Positions 37,401 through 49,029 of a stretch of DNA of 64,000 nucleotides are shown here, piece after piece. The stretch lies in NCBI RefSeq assembly GCF_932526225.1, contig NC_064034.1:15946887-16010886 (forward strand). The letters are read 5' to 3'. Made by a program: the position numbers and the translations under genes. A model generated the notes under the pieces. That model did no database searches. It had not been told where the DNA came from and saw nothing but the letters and a program-made list of their open reading frames with translations. Position 1 is the first letter of the stretch. The number at the start of each line of letters is the position of its first letter. This DNA comes from Nematostella vectensis (taxonomy: Eukaryota; Cnidaria; Anthozoa; Actiniaria; Edwardsiidae).

Positions 37401-37947
37401 TCTTCATAGAATGGAGCCATGTCTGGAGGTGATAATACAATGAAGAATAACGGATTTCCTCACATGTATAATTCTACCTAGGTTTTGGTATTAGACCCCT
37501 TCTAAATGACAAAGTCAAGGAAAGGCACATATATATTTATGCGTACAGTAAGCTTACATTTGTTCGACATATACTTAATAAAACACAAAAGCACAATAAA
37601 CTGTAACCACATCGAAATCAAGACTTGAGTACAAAACACGTTGGCACAAAATACGGGGCAAAAGATATAACCTTGTAAAACATCCACATACCAAAACAGT
37701 ATTTTCGTAATATGATATGAGTATCCTTATTCGCCTGGCTATGCTTAGGTAAATTCTTATACAAGTCAAGAATAAAGCAAAAGTGACTAAGCAAAACTGT
37801 ACCTTTCGCTTTTACTACATCTAGCAACATTTTCTTCGCTTTCTCCTTGTCGACACCATCTGGATTAACTAGAACAAACCTCAGTTGAGCTAACTCTAGA
37901 TTAGGATTCTTAGGAAGGCCTTCTTCCTCTAGATTTTCGATCGGCAT
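34455..37947 (-). CDS. PSMD6: 26S proteasome regulatory subunit RPN7 (PSMD6)
   Basis: Seven exons join in phase, in transcript order: 37803-37947 (ATG), 37217-37422, 36438-36583, 35850-36178, 35052-35220, 34717-34794, 34455-34551 (TAG). The product is 389 residues, the same length as human PSMD6. It starts [20 protein letters not shown] and includes [94 protein letters not shown] and the C-terminus [15 protein letters not shown]. The N-terminal TPR-like helical repeats and C-terminal PCI domain assemble into the 19S lid next to the deubiquitinase module. It acts in cytoplasm and nucleus. All junctions are consensus GT-AG. A diverged copy of part of exon 5 lies in the following intron. Confidence 0.97.
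34983..35038 (-). pseudogene. Partial duplicate of PSMD6 exon 5
   Basis: The minus strand reads ACCCTACAATACATGGCCAA, matching the 3' end of exon 5, followed by diverged codons ([11 protein letters not shown] against [11 protein letters not shown]) and a weaker GTATAAG donor. It sits about 15 bp downstream of the real donor. No matching acceptor copy is visible, so it is probably a tandem duplication relic. Confidence 0.7.
35279..35520. repeat. Degenerate tandem repeat in a PSMD6 intron
   Basis: Diverged units built on TTTAAACACAACAACAAGGC and ATACATCAT recur at about 40-50 bp spacing across intron 4. They are non-coding. Confidence 0.6.
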
Positions 37948-38636
37948 CGTGATCTTTTATTTCTTTTTCTTTCGCCGGTCTGAAATACTATGGAACCAGG
38001 CAAATTATCAGGCTCGGTTACCCTAGCATGCGCCTGCGGTACGGTTTCAAAAGATGGGTACTTTATGTACGATATTCTATATGGTCTAGAAATATATCTC
38101 TTTTTTCCCCGTTTTTTTAGAACATATAAAAAGTATTGAATAACTGTTTCTTACAGTCTCCTAAACATGTTTTATGAGCTCAGCTCTAAAATACCTCGTT
38201 AGCTTCACGATTCAACTTTTAAAAAGGTTTAAAAAAATCTCGTCCCCAGGGTCTTCTGGGTAATTTCATGGTCTCTTGCGAAGGCTCAGTCGCTCAGCCT
38301 TGTCTCGTCCTTAGGGACTTCTGGGTAATTTTAAGAATCACCTTCAAAATTTTTCTTGTTCAAAACACCTAAGGGCGTGTCCGCGACAGGACCATGCAAA
38401 GGCGGTACATGCTCCTCCCCTCCCCCCCCCCCCCCCCCCCCGCTGATCTTGATGAGATATGGCCAGTTTAAGTGCTCCCTAGAGGCTGGTATCTTACTTA
38501 AACCTCGATCGGTTTAAAGTTTGAATCAATAAGGTGGAAGTTAGACCACCCCACCTGGTTTTGGGCCTAAAATGGCCTTAATGCTACATTTCCCGCTGCT
38601 CTCAAGCATACGCGTTTTATTGACGGGCTTTATTGG

Positions 38637-38826
38637 GGAAGGCGCTTATTCGAGGGAGGCGCTTATTCGAGGGAGGCGCTTATTCGAGGGAGGCGCTTAT
38701 TCGAGGGAGGCGCTTATTCGAGGGAGGCGCTTATTCGAGGGAGGCGCTTATTCGAGGGAGGCGCTTATTCGAGGGAGGCGCTTATTCGAGGGAGGCGCTT
38801 ATTCGAGGGAGGGGCTTATTCGAGTA
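38637..38826. repeat. Minisatellite, 17-bp unit GGGAGGCGCTTATTCGA, 11 copies
   Basis: Nearly perfect head-to-tail copies. Because 17 is not a multiple of 3, all three plus frames stay open, giving a spurious ORF of REALIRGRRLFEGGAYS repeats. The same core recurs at 45740-45765, through 45895-47135, and near 58738. Confidence 0.95.
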
Positions 38827-39059
38827 AATACGTCATGCTCGAGAAGCACGCAATCAAGTTGCACGCTGACTGTGAAAAGGGAAGCACTGGGCTCATAAAT
38901 GTCAATGCAAGAACAAAATAAAAGCATGCTTATTTTTTAGGTTGGTTATCAATATTTCGTTTAATTCATCTTTCAACGGGAACAGCGCGGATCCAGAAAC
39001 AAATTCTGACCTATTTAACGGTTGAGGTTTTCGTCGGCAAAACGAATCTTTCAGAGGAG

Positions 39060-39306
39060 ACAAAATTTATTAGAATCCGCGCTATTTGGCTATTAAATAG
39101 GCCATCGCTCTACATTATCAATCACATCCTCAAAGAAACTTCCAATAGACTTACTGCTTTTATAATTTTGAAATATATTTCGTGTTTTCCGTAAAAATAA
39201 TCGGAGATTTTTACATAATCTACAGGAAGTAAACTGGTGATAATGCAGCTTTAATAACGGTTGAGGTTTCCGTGTGCCTTCCGGAAGTAGACTGGTGACA
39301 ATGCGT
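39060..39306. mobile_element. Diverged copy of the TTAA-flanked MITE at 2096
   Basis: It shares ATTATCAATCACATCCTCA and the right end GTAAACTGGTGATAATGCAGC followed by TTAA with the element at 2096-2349. The left terminus is missing. A partial second right end (GACTGGTGACAATGCG) follows at about 39290. Confidence 0.65.
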
Positions 39307-40542
39307 AAATAGTTGTTGTAAATAGGTCAAGATCCGCGCCTGGGGTTAGGGAATGCACAAACATGACATCAATTGTTTTACAATTTGTTTTGTTCGTGGC
39401 TTACATATACAAAGATTGCTGAAATCCACTTTAAACGATAAAAGATCATTCGGTATAACCTTCGACTCTCTCTTATCCTCTTGCATTTTTCTTTTTTTCT
39501 TTTACACTTCGTATTATCCGAGGTGATCATCAAAGGGCGTTAATCCAATCCAAGTTCTTGAGCAAAACCATGGTTCTGTGTTCCTGATAAATTATCTTTG
39601 ATGTCACTTGCGACGATGCGACTCAATAACCAGTAAGTCTTCATTAGACCCTTTCCCTGATAAGCAAGATTTTCATCAGCATTTCAACCTGACATGACCG
39701 TCATCAAAGTTAATCATACCCGTTTGCACTTCTTGCAAAGTGGGGTTCAGTGGGGTTCAGGTCGCGGTCCGGGACAGAGGGGAAGAGTGGGAAGAGGGGG
39801 GGGGGGATGTTGGGCCAAAGGGTGGACGGATGGACATGTGAAGAGAACAACCGCGACTAAATCTCTCGCTACCAAAAATACGTCGTTTTACAATCGATAA
39901 TCAGAATCGCGTAAGTCCTAAAACAACGTTCTTGAGCCTTCCATAATCTAAAAAAAAAAACAAATTTAATTTCAAATCCGAAGTAAATCCATCGTTTAAA
40001 GTTGAACAGTGTCTACTCCTTGTAACCTCTCAAGTTGTAATCTAACAATATGGTTGCTTTTTACCTTCACTTCGATTGTATCGCGAAATACCATATTAAA
40101 GTTGTTGCATTGTGTCAGCAAATCGTAAGTGCTTTCGCAGATGTGAACTTTTTGAGCTAGAAAGTACAAAAAAATAACAGCAGTAAATCGAAAAACATTA
40201 AAAAAAACAGGTGACTTGCACTGAACTTGTTAGGAACTCTCAAGGCAAAGTCGTACAAGCCCTATTGGGCAGGTTCCCCGTCTACTCACGCATCCCGGTG
40301 GATTCCATTCTTGAAGCTGTGTTGACGGTGTCCCCAAATAATCAGTACCGAGGCATTTTGTACCCCACCACGCCCGCCACACAAAGTCCTACAATGAAAC
40401 AAAATCGAGATGTTTACTCCCTTTGGCCGCCCCTAACTCCTTATGGTCCTTCACAAATGTAAGAAGGGCAAGGAGCGAAATACTCCACCAAAACAAACCA
40501 GACACCACCCCTACCTTGATACAGTCAGCCCCCCACTAGGCA

Positions 40543-40660
40543 TGTGTAGATTGTGCTGGGCAACTTTTGAGCAACTTTTGGCGTTTTGAGCAACTTTTCG
40601 TAGGACCAGCCACCTAGAGCAACTTTTGCCTCCCTTGGCAACTTTTGAGCAACAAATTGG
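40543..40660. repeat. GAGCAACTTTTG short repeat cluster
   Basis: The motif GAGCAACTTTTG or GGCAACTTTTG recurs about six times between two cyclase exons, where an exon encoding roughly 35-40 residues of the cyclase domain would be expected. Confidence 0.7.
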
Positions 40661-41999
40661 TATAAAATCGATCTAAAGCATCAAAAAGTTCGTTATTTCA
40701 TCAAAAAAAAAATATCAAAGTAGCTTTTACTAAAACGGCTCCCAAATGGTCCTGGACAGTCCTTACTCATTTTACGTGTGCCCACAAAATCTGGACAGCG
40801 GCTAAATTTATACCGGGCGCTTGTACGTGATTAAAAACATTCAAACTTTCAACGGGTGGCGGCACAAGGTGAGAACAATTTTGTTGGCTTTAGTGAAGTG
40901 GTATTTAGACCAATCTCGTCCGCGTGCTTGGTCCCATTTCGCAGTGGAAGCCCGCTGACCACCATGTAGGCGTCTCAAATCGTTTCTACCTTGTAGACGT
41001 CGTACTTGTCAATATGATTGTCATATATGCTGCAACGACATCCCAAACAGATAAGAGGGGCTGGTCCAAAATCGGTATATCGATACATAGCGAAACAAAT
41101 ACTTAAGATAACGCGATGTTTTGGAGAAATAAAATCAGACGCGAAAAAGGGAGATTAATGAAATTTCACGAACATAGAGGGAAGTCTAACCGACAGACAA
41201 AGTTAACATCATGGGGTTAGTGAGGTCATGTGTCAAGCCTTGGTGAGTACTTTATAACAAAATCACGTTACACTTACCTGTATACATCGTTCAACATCTG
41301 GATAACTGACATGGACGACATCATGGCGCACATGTTGGTGAAGTTAACGATATCGCAGAAGAAGACGGTAACGTTGTCAAAATACTCAGAGGGTACTTTC
41401 TTACCGAGTTTCAAAGTCTCTGCCACGGTGCGCGGAAACATCGCGGATAAAAGCTCATCAGTGCGCTATGATAAAAGGACATAGCATTCGGAATAAGACC
41501 CAGTGTAATGTAAATCCAGAGCAATTCAGCCTATGGTTGCAATTCTGGATAAAGTCGCCCCAGCTTCCATTCCTAAGATTAACTTAAGGTGACGGTGAAA
41601 GTAAGGATAAAGATGAAGGTAAAGGTAAAAGTAAAGTTGAAAGCGGCACTGTCGAAAGATATCGGTTCGAAGGGAGTATTCAGTCTTTTTAGGTAAATTG
41701 GTATTACTCACTAATATAGTTAGTAAGTTTTTTTGTGTGTCGGGTTTAATTGCATAGGTAAATGAGTTTAATGTTCACAACTTCACGAGTATTAGTTCTT
41801 CTACCTATATATCTCTTTATCTCGGATTCTCTTTGCAGTTATTTTTGATGAGCTGCTAACCTCTGCCTATTCCCCGTGTCAGTCACAGTCAGGACCTTGA
41901 AATAGGGGAGTGAGGGAAGTGTAATTTACAAGGACAGCGATAAAAAGCTCCGAAACGTAAAACAACGGAATGCTGAAAGGTGAAGGTGAAGGCAAAAGT

Positions 42000-43170
42000 A
42001 AAGGTAGAGGTGAAGGTGGAGGTTTAGGTGAAGTTTAAGTTAAATTGAAGTTTAAAGCCAGTCGATCCGATTTGCGTGCGCGTGGTTTTGTAGGCTATAA
42101 AAAGCCCATGCATGTGAATTAAATCCGTTTGACATTTCTACGATATCAAACAATGCTGGGTAAGTTATATTTTTCAAAACAAAAACAAAACAACTGTAAC
42201 GGACTTTAAGGTGGGGTGTTGATAAAGGTGAAAGTGAAGGTAAAGGTGAATGTTAAGGTTAAGGTGAAAGTGAAGGTAAAGGTGAAAGTGAAGGTAAAGG
42301 TGAAAGTGAAGGTAAAGGTGAGAGTAAAGATTAGGTGAAAGTGGAGGTGAAGGTGAAGGTGTAAGTGAAGTTGAAAGGTAAGGTTAAGATGAAAGTGAAG
42401 GTGAAGGTAAAAGTAAAGATAAAGGTGAAAGTGAAGGTGGAGGTGAAGGTAAAGGTAAAGGTAAAAGTAAAGATAAAGGTGAATGTGAAGGTGAAGGTGA
42501 AAGTTAAGGTTAAGGTGAAAGTGAAGGTAAAGGTAAAGGTAAAAGTAAAGATGAAGGTGAAAGTGAAGGTGGAGGTGGAGGTGAAGGTAAAGGTAAAAGT
42601 AAAGATGAAGGTGAATATGAAGGTGAACGTGAAAGTTAAGGTTTAAGGTGAAAGTGAAGTTGAAGGTAAAGGTGAAAGTAAAAGTATAAAGGTGTAGGTG
42701 AAGGTAAAAGTAAAGGAGAAGGCAAAAGTTAAGGTGAAGGCAAAAGTAAAAGTAAAAAAGATAAAGGTAAAGTTAAAAGTAAATGTGAAGGTTGAGGTAA
42801 AAGTAAATTTAAAATTAATGGTAAAGGTGGAGGTAAAGGTAAAGGTGAAGCTGAGGTGAAAGTGATGGTGATAGTGAAGGTAAAGGTGAAGGTTAAGGTA
42901 AAGATAAAGAAAAAGGCGAAGGTGAACAAAAAGGCGAAGGTCAAGGTGAAGTCGAAGGTGAAGGAGGTAAAGGTAAAGGTGAAGCTGAGGTGAAAGTGAT
43001 GGTGATGGTGAAGGTAAAGGTGAAGGTTAATGTAAAGATAAAGGAAAATGCGAAGGTAAAGGTAAAGGCGAAGGTGAACGAAAAGGCGAAGGTAAAGGTG
43101 AAGGTGAAGGCAAAAGTAAAGGTGAAGGTGAAGGTATAAGCATGGGTAAAAGTGAAGCGAAAGGTGATGG
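42000..43170. repeat. Long AAGGTGAAAGTG-type low-complexity tract
   Basis: More than 1 kb of hexamer-like AARGTR repeats (AAGGTG, AAAGTG, AAGGTA) with a roughly 180-bp block near 42830 repeated near 42965. It lies in the cyclase intron between the second TM exon and the catalytic exon. Its lysine-valine-rich open frame is an artefact. Confidence 0.95.
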
Positions 43171-43421
43171 TGAGGCTAAATCTTGGGGTGACCATTCGGG
43201 AGCCCCCCACATATAGAGATAACGGACCTGTTCAAGCTGTACGTTTCAATGGTTTTGGTCATGCGCACGACCGTGACACAGAGGACTGAGATTAGCACTA
43301 TTACCACACACAGGGTAACCGCACGTATGATGAGATTTTTTTCACTGCCGTCAATGCTATCGAGAGAATCTTGTATTAGCACATGCTGAGATCAGCAAAC
43401 CAGCTAGCACTTATTCTAACT

Positions 43422-43826
43422 TACAGCGAGGACACAAAAAGCGGGCCATGCTTAACACCTTTGACCAATCAGATTCGGCTTGAACACCGTAAACATTTTG
43501 AAAAAAAAGTTCCAGCCAATCAGGTTAGGGTGTTCCCACGCTCAATCGACAGACAAAAATAGAAGAGTAATAAATATTCTGAGAGGACTACTTTCGATAT
43601 ACACGCTGTGCAATGAATTATCCGGCAGAACTTAGGTATATTTCTGTGTAATGTGAAAGAAAAATAGGCAAAATACTAAAGCAATCATGCCCAAAAGAGC
43701 TATCCGATAAGGCCCGCACGGCCCAAGTTTCCCACGGTCGACTACACGTACGAGGTCAAATAAACAACGTCGAATCTGATTGGTCAAAATTGTCTAGCAT
43801 GGCCCGCTTTCTGTGTCCTCACTGTA
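43422..43826. mobile_element. Mariner-type MITE with TA duplications
   Basis: A 401-bp element (43424-43824) with inverted ends CAGCGAGGACACAAAAAGCG and its near-complement, flanked by TA on both sides. Inner arms share CCAATCAGATTCG. No transposase frame is present. It lies 36 bp from the acceptor of the second TM exon of the guanylate cyclase. Confidence 0.8.
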
Positions 43827-43831
43827 AAATG

Positions 43832-43895
43832 GATCTGAAATCATATATATCAGATATATATGGATCTGAAATCATATATATATATATAATTAGCC
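43832..43895. repeat. 38-bp duplication with AT microsatellite at the end of the NIT exon
   Basis: GGATCTGAAATCATATATAT occurs twice, separated by CAGATATATA. The duplication falls where the splice donor of the NIT-domain exon should be. Confidence 0.75.
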
Positions 43896-44984
43896 TCCTT
43901 TTTCGAGGCAGAAAATAAAATAAACTCTAAAAAAATGACGTTATGCTCAGAATAAAGGATCAGCTCCTCTGTCTTATTGAAGTACCCGCGGGAGAAGTAC
44001 GACCCGCCCATCTTCCTCTCTAGACCTGTCTTTTCCTTAGCAATAAGGAACATCCGATATCCTAGCAACTGCAATAACGTACTCTCTCCTTTGTTGTTTT
44101 TAATGGTAACAATAAGCCATTCAATCATTGTGTCGATCAATCCCGTATAGAAATTCAGCGCATCTTGAATGGTCATTTTGAACACGCAATTCCCTACTTC
44201 TCCTCTACTTCTAAAATCGGTCACATCTCGTATGAATACTTCTCGACTTTGCAAAGATTGCTGACCCTCTGACCAGTTAATGATGCTCTTGATGTTTTTG
44301 TCTGTATTCAAGCGGGCTTTGAGCAGATCATTACCAACGGATGAGCTGTTAGGGGAACTGATACAAAGCACCGTGGCTCCTCTTTCTATCTGGAGAGAGT
44401 GGATCAGTTTTGCAAGGAGTATGCTTGTCTCTACGCCTGAAAAAATGACACCAAATTTAGTACAAAACCTTTGAAACCTGTGACATGCGTAGCTATTTGG
44501 GCAACGAAGGTATGTATCCTAAATTCTACTATGTCCTATTTCTATAATTATCAAAATTATTTTTAAAAGCAAAAGCAGTGGTTTTCCATTGTTTAACCCA
44601 GTCAATGATTTGGATTGATTGATTGCTAGTCATCTGTACATACGGTACCCCAGGGGTAGGGGGCAGAGCGGTGCTTGGATATTAGCACAACGAGTGACCC
44701 GAAATAATTTGGGGGACAAAAAACGTTTTCAGGCATTTTCTGGGTTCAATACTTACGACATGAAGCAGGATGGCGTATTGGGGGCATAATCCTATACAAC
44801 TTTACGATGTCGTGCAGCTAAAAGTCGAGTCCTTGTAATATTAGTACTTGAGAAATTGTTAAAGATAATAAATCAGCTATTTTGTGGGTAAAAAAATTAG
44901 TGTCGGATATTTTTAAAGGTGGTAGGTTTCTACACTTTGTAATTGTTACATAGGAATTTTGTGCTCTGTTGCCCCCCCCCCCAA

Positions 44985-45090
44985 CAGGTGCGTACCCAGG
45001 ATTGGCTGAGGATGGGGTGCGTAGTTACCCCCCCCCCCCCCCTCCAACACGTGCGTACCCAGGATTGGCTGAGGATGGGGTGCGTAGTTA
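44985..45090. repeat. Tandem duplication containing CGTACCCAGGATTGGCTGAG
   Basis: Two copies of about 63 bp, each with a poly-C run, GTGCGTACCCAGGATTGG and GATGGGGTGCGTAGTTA. The core resembles one terminus of the CAGGCCCGTACCC family. Confidence 0.7.
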
Positions 45091-45894
45091 TAGGAATCAT
45101 ATGGAAAAAGCATAGAATTGGAAGATTCCTTAATAAGATACCGTTTTGTATCTCTCTTTGTATTCCTTTCTGATGGTCTCCAGAGCTCGGTGCGTGTCTA
45201 TGCTAACGAACGTGAGTAGCCCTGGCACCGAGATGATTGAGACGCTTAGGATCTTTACCGTCTGGATTCTCCGTACCCACACGGACGTAGTATTGTTCTG
45301 GCTGCTTCGAGACCCCTCCTCTGAGTTTAGAATATCTACTTGATAAGGCCGGAAATGTTTCATCCAGTCTCTCCTTGAAGGAGAAAAATAATGAAAATAA
45401 AGAAAATGGAAATGAATAAATAAATAAAGAAAAAAACAATTAATCAAACAAACAAACAAATATTTATAATAATAATGATAATGGTGGTGGTGGTGGAGGT
45501 GGTAGTGGTGATGGTGGTGGTGTGAGTTCTAAGGCTTTCGTCCGAAGATTTGCAGCACCCTATAGCATCCGTCGGAGCATCAAAGCTTTGCTAGTTCTCT
45601 TTGCTAGCTCTCTTTCTTTCTCAAATAGTAGGAATAGAACCTAATAAGCCAATCATAGTGCGCATACTACTTTAGCTATATGATACGTAAAATATGATTA
45701 GCTATATGATAAGATATAATATGATATATGATTCAAATAAGACGCCTATTCGAGGGAGGCGCTTTCTACAAAATATTTTTTTAATCTCTAGATAAAAATT
45801 AAAAGGGGGCAAAAGATCTTACCCAAGACCATAACAAACAAGCTTTCAACGATAGGTAGGCAGTCCATCAGCACATTCAGACCAGAGGGATTAT

Positions 45895-47135
45895 TCAGGG
45901 GAGGCGCTTACTTATATTTTCACCCTTTGCGAGGCGCTTACTTATATTTTCATAATTGCGAGGCGCTTATTCGGGGGAGGCGCTTACTTATATTTTCTTA
46001 ATTGCGAGGCGCTTACTTATATTTTCATAATTGCGAGGCGCTTATTCGGGGGAGGCGCTTACTTATATTTCCCCCCTTTGCGAGGCGCTTACTTATATTT
46101 TCATAATTGCGAGGTGTTTATTCGGGGGAGGCGCTTACTTATATTTCCCCCTTTGCGAGGCGCTTACTTATATTTTCATAATTGCGAGGCGCTTATTCGG
46201 GGGAGGCGCTTACTTATATTTTCTCACTTTGCGAGGCGCTTACTTATATTTTCCCCCTTTGCGAGGCGCTTATTTATATTTTTATAATTGCGAGGCGCTT
46301 ATTCGGGGGAGGCGCTTACTTATATTTCCCCCTTTGCGAGGCGCTTACTTATATTTTCATAATTGCGAGGCGCTTATTCGGGGGAGGCGCTTACTTATAT
46401 TTTCCCCCTTTGCGAGGCGCTTACTTATATTTTCATAATTGCGAGGCGCTTATTCGGGGGAGGCGCTTACTTATATTTTCCCCCTTTGCGAGGCGCTTAC
46501 TTATATTTTCATAATTGCGAGGTGTTTATTCGGGGGAGGCGCTTACTTATATTTTCCCCCTTTGCGAGGCGCTAACTTATATTTTCATAATTGCGAGGTG
46601 CTTATTCGGGGGAGGCGCTTACTTATATTTTCCCCCTTTGCGAGGCGCTTACTTATATTTTCATAATTGCGAGGCGCTTATTCGGGGGAGGCGCTTACTT
46701 ATATTTTCCCCCTTTGCGAGGTGCTCACTTATATTTTCATAATTGCGAGGTGCTTATTTGGGGGAGGCGCTTACTTATATTTTCACCCTTTGCGAGGCGC
46801 TTACTTATATTTTCATAATTGCGAGGTGCTTACTTATATTTTCATAATTGCGAGGTGCTTACTTATATTTTCTTAATTGCGAGGCGCTTACTTATATTTT
46901 CATAATTGCGAGGTGCTTATTTGGGGGAGGCGCTTACTTATATTTTCACCCTTTGCGAGGCGCTTACTTATATTTTCATAATTGCAAGGCGCTTATACGG
47001 GGGAGGCGCTTACTTATATTTTCTTAATTGCGAGGCGCTTACTTATATTTTCATAATTGCGAGGCGCTTATACGGGGGAGGGCGCTTACTTATATTTTCA
47101 TAATTGCGAGGTACTTATTCGGGGGAGGCGCTTTT
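45895..47135. repeat. Higher-order satellite, 76-bp unit built on CGAGGCGCTTA
   Basis: Each 76-bp unit holds CGAGGCGCTTATTCGGGGGA, GGCGCTTACTTATATTTTCC and CGAGGCGCTTACTTATATTT with CATAATTG. Copies at 46363, 46439, 46515, 46591 and 46667 are spaced exactly 76 bp. Edges are less regular. All plus-strand frames stay open and give spurious ORFs. It lies in intron 1 of the guanylate cyclase relic. Confidence 0.95.
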
Positions 47136-47749
47136 TAAAGCAATTATGGTAACTTGCGTTTGCCCGACAGATTGATTTGGAAAAGGATTTTGGAAGAAAA
47201 AAAAAACATTAAAGGAATCAAACAAAGTAAGGCGTAATGGGATTGCATTGTTCTTGAATTGCAATCAGTTGATGTTAAAAATGAAAGCTTGAGACTGCGT
47301 TTATTGTAAAACCTTCCCCAGAAAGCGGAAGGAATATACTTCGATCAAAAAATAACGGAATCAAACTAAGAGAGGTTGAAGTGAATTCCTTTTTTTTTAA
47401 ACTACGAACAAGCTGGTTCATAATGGCAGAAGAAAGCTCGTCAGCTTGTAATGTGCTGATTGCAAAACTTTCGTGAGAAAAGACTGGAATAAAAACCAAA
47501 AACTCAAGCCAGCTGGAACTAGGTCGGTCTCTCGAAAGAATATCGAACAAGCCAATTTGTCGCGAAAAAAAATATCAAACAGGAAAAATCTATTCTGGAC
47601 ATTAAATGGTCGGCCCTGCTGATTATATATCGATAAAAAGAATAGCGCACACTTTCAAACTCTCGATTGTGGCTCGTTTTCAAAACACGCACCTTGTTAC
47701 TTGGCTCTCAGGCTTTTCTCCCTCGGTGCTGGGGTTAGTGTTATCCATT

Positions 47750-49020
47750 CCCTGAAAACAATAAAAAAAAAATTCAAAAAAGACATTCATACATTCAAAT
47801 CTGATTACGCAAAGTGCTTGATTTTACCTCGCTTGACTCGATTGCCCGTTATGATATAAAATGGTCGTTAAGTACCTTTAACCACTCTTAAAAGGAGAAA
47901 TCGCAGGTTGATAGGATGTTCTTATGGTGCAAATCATATGCATCCGGTTGTTTTTAAAATTCAAGAACAAGCATGATAACTAGTGCTGTGGTATCGTGAC
48001 TCGGTGATTGAGTGTGTTTCCAGTTAATTTACCAGCTGTGATAATGGGTATTCCTACCTCTTTTAGCCATTTTGATCTAATGCATAAAAAAAATGCTAAC
48101 CACACTGCTTTTTCTTACCAAAGTCGAAAACAAGCATACCTGCAAATCATGCCGATAACTTCAGGGTATTCAAATTTCGTCCAGCTACACATACGCCTGC
48201 GTTTGGTAAAACCCATTCTAGAAGGTAAATGTTAATTGATAAAATGAACCAAGGACTTCTACAAAGGTAATTTACGCTAAATCAAATTTAATAAAAAAGA
48301 GGAAGATTTTGATTACTTACATAGCTTATTTAAACCGCTTCACCCTTGATGGGAAATAAGGCCAGTAGAATCCACCTTCAAGAAGATTTAACTCGCTTGT
48401 CCAATAGAACAGCGTTAAAAGATCAACAACACAGTAGAATCGCAAGTGCAGGGCTATCTGGCTATAGAATTTATGGCAGGATGGGTTGCAGGATAATGAG
48501 GGGGGGGGGGGGAGGGAACTCATCTTAGTGCTCTGTGAGATTGGGAGCAGTGCCGGAAATTACTACTGCCAGAGGAAGTCCTACATTCATCCCAAAGTGA
48601 GCTTGGGTATCTTCTGTGGCTACAAACGTAGACTTCAGGGCCGTAGCTTGCAAGGGCTAGGGGTAGGGGCGGCAATAGAGCCCAAATCTTGCAAAGGCAT
48701 ATGAAAAAAAATGGCTTCTGCGTACTCTCAAGTAAAATGATTAACAGAACCCCCCCCCCCCCCCCCTTCCGAGAAAAAGACTACTTAAAAGGGAAAAAAT
48801 ATTTTTCTCCTTGTTTATTACCAAAAAAGGCCATTTAAATGAAAAAAATACAAACAAATAATGATCTTGGTCTTTTTCTTTTTTACTTACAAATTCTAGT
48901 GCCGGATGTACATAAAATACTTGCGTTGAATTCAAGTCTATACATTATTTCAATATTTCGTTATCACCCTCTCCGCAATGACTAGAAACATTAGAAGAAG
49001 GTAAAACACAAGTTGACAAC
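47750..49020. other. Upstream flank of the guanylate cyclase relic
   Basis: The acceptor directly before the ATG at 47748 implies an upstream untranslated exon, which I cannot locate. A lone CAGGGCCGTAGC end (48633) and poly-G/poly-C runs at 48500 and 48752 are the only landmarks. Confidence 0.4.
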
Positions 49021-49029
49021 TTACTTAGA

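Larger units (their letters stand above)
39540..47748 (-). pseudogene. NIT-domain receptor guanylate cyclase, apparently inactivated
   Basis: Recognisable exons in transcript order: 47693-47748 (ATG, MDNTNPSTEGEKPESQ), 45142-45373 (first TM, VKILSVSIISVPGLLTFVSI), about 43880-44436 (NIT domain: KLIHSLQIERGATVL, KTGLERKMGGSYFSRGYF), 43228-43385 (second TM, AVTLCVVIVLISVLCVTVV), 41278-41465 (cyclase: ELLSAMFPRTVAETL, VTVFFCDIVNFT), 40911-41029 (YDVYKVETI-stop-DAYMVVSGLP), 40290-40388 (AGVVGYKMPRY-stop-LFGDTVNTASRMES), 40065-40156, 39540-39656 (GKGLMKTYWLL, TAA). The family makes cGMP, and the NIT domain is a nitrate/nitrite-sensing-type sensor. Lesions: in-frame TGA at 40975-40977 (Gly expected) and 40342-40344 (Cys expected); a phase clash entering the NIT exon; no consensus donor after it; two expected segments not found (signalling helix, and the part before GIHSG). 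The C-terminal splice sites remain perfect, so inactivation looks recent. Confidence 0.75.

Noticed and set aside
40342-40344. Selenocysteine codon in the cyclase
   Set aside because: A second in-frame TGA replaces a glycine, exons are missing and a phase clash exists, so pseudogenisation explains all of it better.
42365-43210. Lys/Val-rich and Phe/Thr-rich ORFs
   Set aside because: Low-complexity AAGGTG tract read on each strand; no protein evidence.
46031-47103. Series of overlapping plus-strand ORFs of about 70-135 codons
   Set aside because: Products of the 76-bp satellite; start points are spaced exactly one unit apart.
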